Below are positions 12,685-13,577 of a stretch of DNA of 13,577 nt, piece after piece. The stretch spans positions 1 through 13,577 of the forward strand of contig CAYPZU010000060.1 of the NCBI GenBank assembly GCA_964415395.1, read 5' to 3'. Each line of letters begins with the position of its first letter. Within the stretch, counting starts at the first letter, position 1. The translations under genes and the position numbers were made by a program. Source of the DNA: CAYPZU01 sp964415395 (GTDB lineage: Bacteria > Chlamydiota > Chlamydiia > Chlamydiales > SM23-39). A model generated the notes under the pieces. It made no database searches. It was not told the DNA's origin and saw only the letters and a list, made by a program, of their open reading frames with translations.

Positions 12685-13577
12685 AGTCGAAGCATGTGTT
12701 CAAAACCAAAAGACTCAAGCCTCAGGCGGTTTTGAAAGGGGGGAGCCGGGCGGAAATCCACCAGGGGCTTTTTCCCATTCTGAAGGGGCTTTCCCTCTAT
12801 CTCCTCCGTTTGAAAAGAAACGGAATACGCGAACCTCACTGGCACCCGAACGCCCATGAGCTTGCCTATTGCGTGAGCGGCAAGTACGCGGTGCGGATTT
12901 TCGGGCCCGACGCGCTCCATGAAAACTTCCTTCTGACCGAAGGGGAGATCGCCTTCATTCCGAAAGGATATCTCCATATGATCGAAAACATCGGCCCGAA
13001 AGAAGGGCTTCTCCTGATCGGGTTCAACCACGAGATGCCGGAAGACATCGGCATTTCGGCCGGCGTTTCTTCGATGCCGAACGATGTGCTGGCGGCGACC
13101 TTCGAGACAAGCCCCCAGCTCTTTAGCCGGTTCCGCAAATTCGAAAAAGACGCCCTCATTTCCGAAAGGAGAAAGGGAATCCGCTCAGAGATCCCTCCCA
13201 AGGCCGGCAAGCACCGCCACAAGCTTGAGGCGAACGATCCGCAAGTCGACGCAGACGGAGGGACGATCCGGCTTGCAAAGAAGGAGTTTTTCTCCGTTCT
13301 CGACAAGATCACCCTTTTCGATCTGCGCCTGACTCCCGGGGGCATCCGCGAGCCCCACTGGCATCCGAACGCCGCCGAGATGGACTACGTTGTGAAAGGG
13401 AGGGCGCGGATGATCATTCTCAGCCCGGATGGGGAAAGGGACGAATTCATCGTCGAAAAGGGAGATATCGTTTTTATTCCGCCCGCCTATTTCCACTACA
13501 TCGAAAACATCGGGAAGGGAGAGATGCACTTCGCTATCTATTTCAATCACGAGTCGCCTGAAGACATCGGCGTCTCC
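12678..13577 (+). CDS. Bicupin (oxalate-decarboxylase-like fold), 3' end outside window
   Basis: An open frame runs 300 codons from the ATG at 12678 to the right edge without a stop. It encodes two cupin domains. Domain 1 has R-E-P-H-W-H-P-N-A-H-E (51-61: ligands H54, H56, E61) and Y-L-H-M-I-E-N (98-104: H100). Domain 2 repeats it as R-E-P-H-W-H-P-N-A-A-E (224-234: H227, H229, E234) and Y-F-H-Y-I-E-N (271-277: H273). Both metal sites are therefore complete, probably for Mn or Fe. The arrangement matches the oxalate decarboxylase/germin-type bicupins, but the loop after domain 1 lacks the S-E-N-S-T lid with its catalytic Glu, so oxalate decarboxylase activity is doubtful. There is no signal peptide. 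It is the fourth gene of the POT-cyclase operon, overlapping cyclase 2 as ATGGTGA. The function in the operon is unknown. Confidence 0.88.
   Translation, partial: MVKSKHVFKTKRLKPQAVLKGGSRAEIHQGLFPILKGLSLYLLRLKRNGIREPHWHPNAHELAYCVSGKYAVRIFGPDALHENFLLTEGEIAFIPKGYLHMIENIGPKEGLLLIGFNHEMPEDIGISAGVSSMPNDVLAATFETSPQLFSRFRKFEKDALISERRKGIRSEIPPKAGKHRHKLEANDPQVDADGGTIRLAKKEFFSVLDKITLFDLRLTPGGIREPHWHPNAAEMDYVVKGRARMIILSPDGERDEFIVEKGDIVFIPPAYFHYIENIGKGEMHFAIYFNHESPEDIGVS

Noticed and set aside
1..13577. tRNA, rRNA, CRISPR, insertion sequence or prophage features
   Set aside because: I read for clover-leaf tails, repeated spacers, transposase motifs and terminal inverted repeats and found none that could be supported.

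Overview
The window reads as a compact chromosome segment from a Gram-negative bacterium of roughly mid-50s GC content (estimated by eye). The gene set is a drug/metabolite-family permease, an ammonium channel, amino-sugar enzymes, a purine nucleoside phosphorylase, CsaA, a POT peptide transporter, membrane adenylate cyclases, a bicupin, and small proline-rich or membrane hypotheticals. I tentatively read this as an environmental member of the Chlamydiota or a relative. The evidence is only the general look of the proteins, with no marker gene, so lineage confidence is about 0.4.

Layout. (1) 30-920 (+) is an EamA-type permease that converges on (2) a minus-strand block transcribed nagB (4230-3403), nagA (3416-2244), amt (2185-908), with nagB and nagA overlapping. 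(3) 4294-4830 (+) is an NlpC/P60-like protein divergent from nagB. The two share a 63-bp intergenic region where the likely -10 elements of both promoters sit inside one inverted repeat. (4) A second minus-strand pair runs 6054-4818: a short secreted protein with a PQQ-blade-like end, then a purine nucleoside phosphorylase. (5) 6180-6509 (+) is a small membrane protein that converges with csaA (6838-6506, -). (6) 6890-7387 (+) is a proline-rich, membrane-anchored, coiled-coil protein, followed by a tiny coupled ORF. (7) 7488-7497 is an assembly gap. The sequence just right of it (7498 to about 7690) looks like unrelated, more GC-rich coding DNA, and it cuts the 3' end off a YqaA/VTT membrane-protein gene (7692-8153, -). 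(8) 8313 to the window end (+) is a tightly overlapping operon: POT transporter, adenylate cyclase 1, adenylate cyclase 2, bicupin (open at the right edge).

Two themes deserve attention. First, NagA, NagB and the purine nucleoside phosphorylase, normally cytosolic, each carry a leader resembling a Sec signal peptide. In nagA and pnp no ATG, GTG or TTG codon lies between the leader and the conserved domain; nagB has only one poorly supported TTG. With the secreted partner of pnp and the channel Amt, this suggests extracytoplasmic breakdown of amino-sugar phosphates and nucleosides, with the ammonia released by NagB captured by Amt. Second, a peptide transporter is translationally coupled to two tandem Cache-HAMP-class III cyclases and a bicupin. 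The second cyclase has Gln in place of the transition-state Asn, so the pair may have split roles. All functions are inferred from sequence read by eye; no searches were run.
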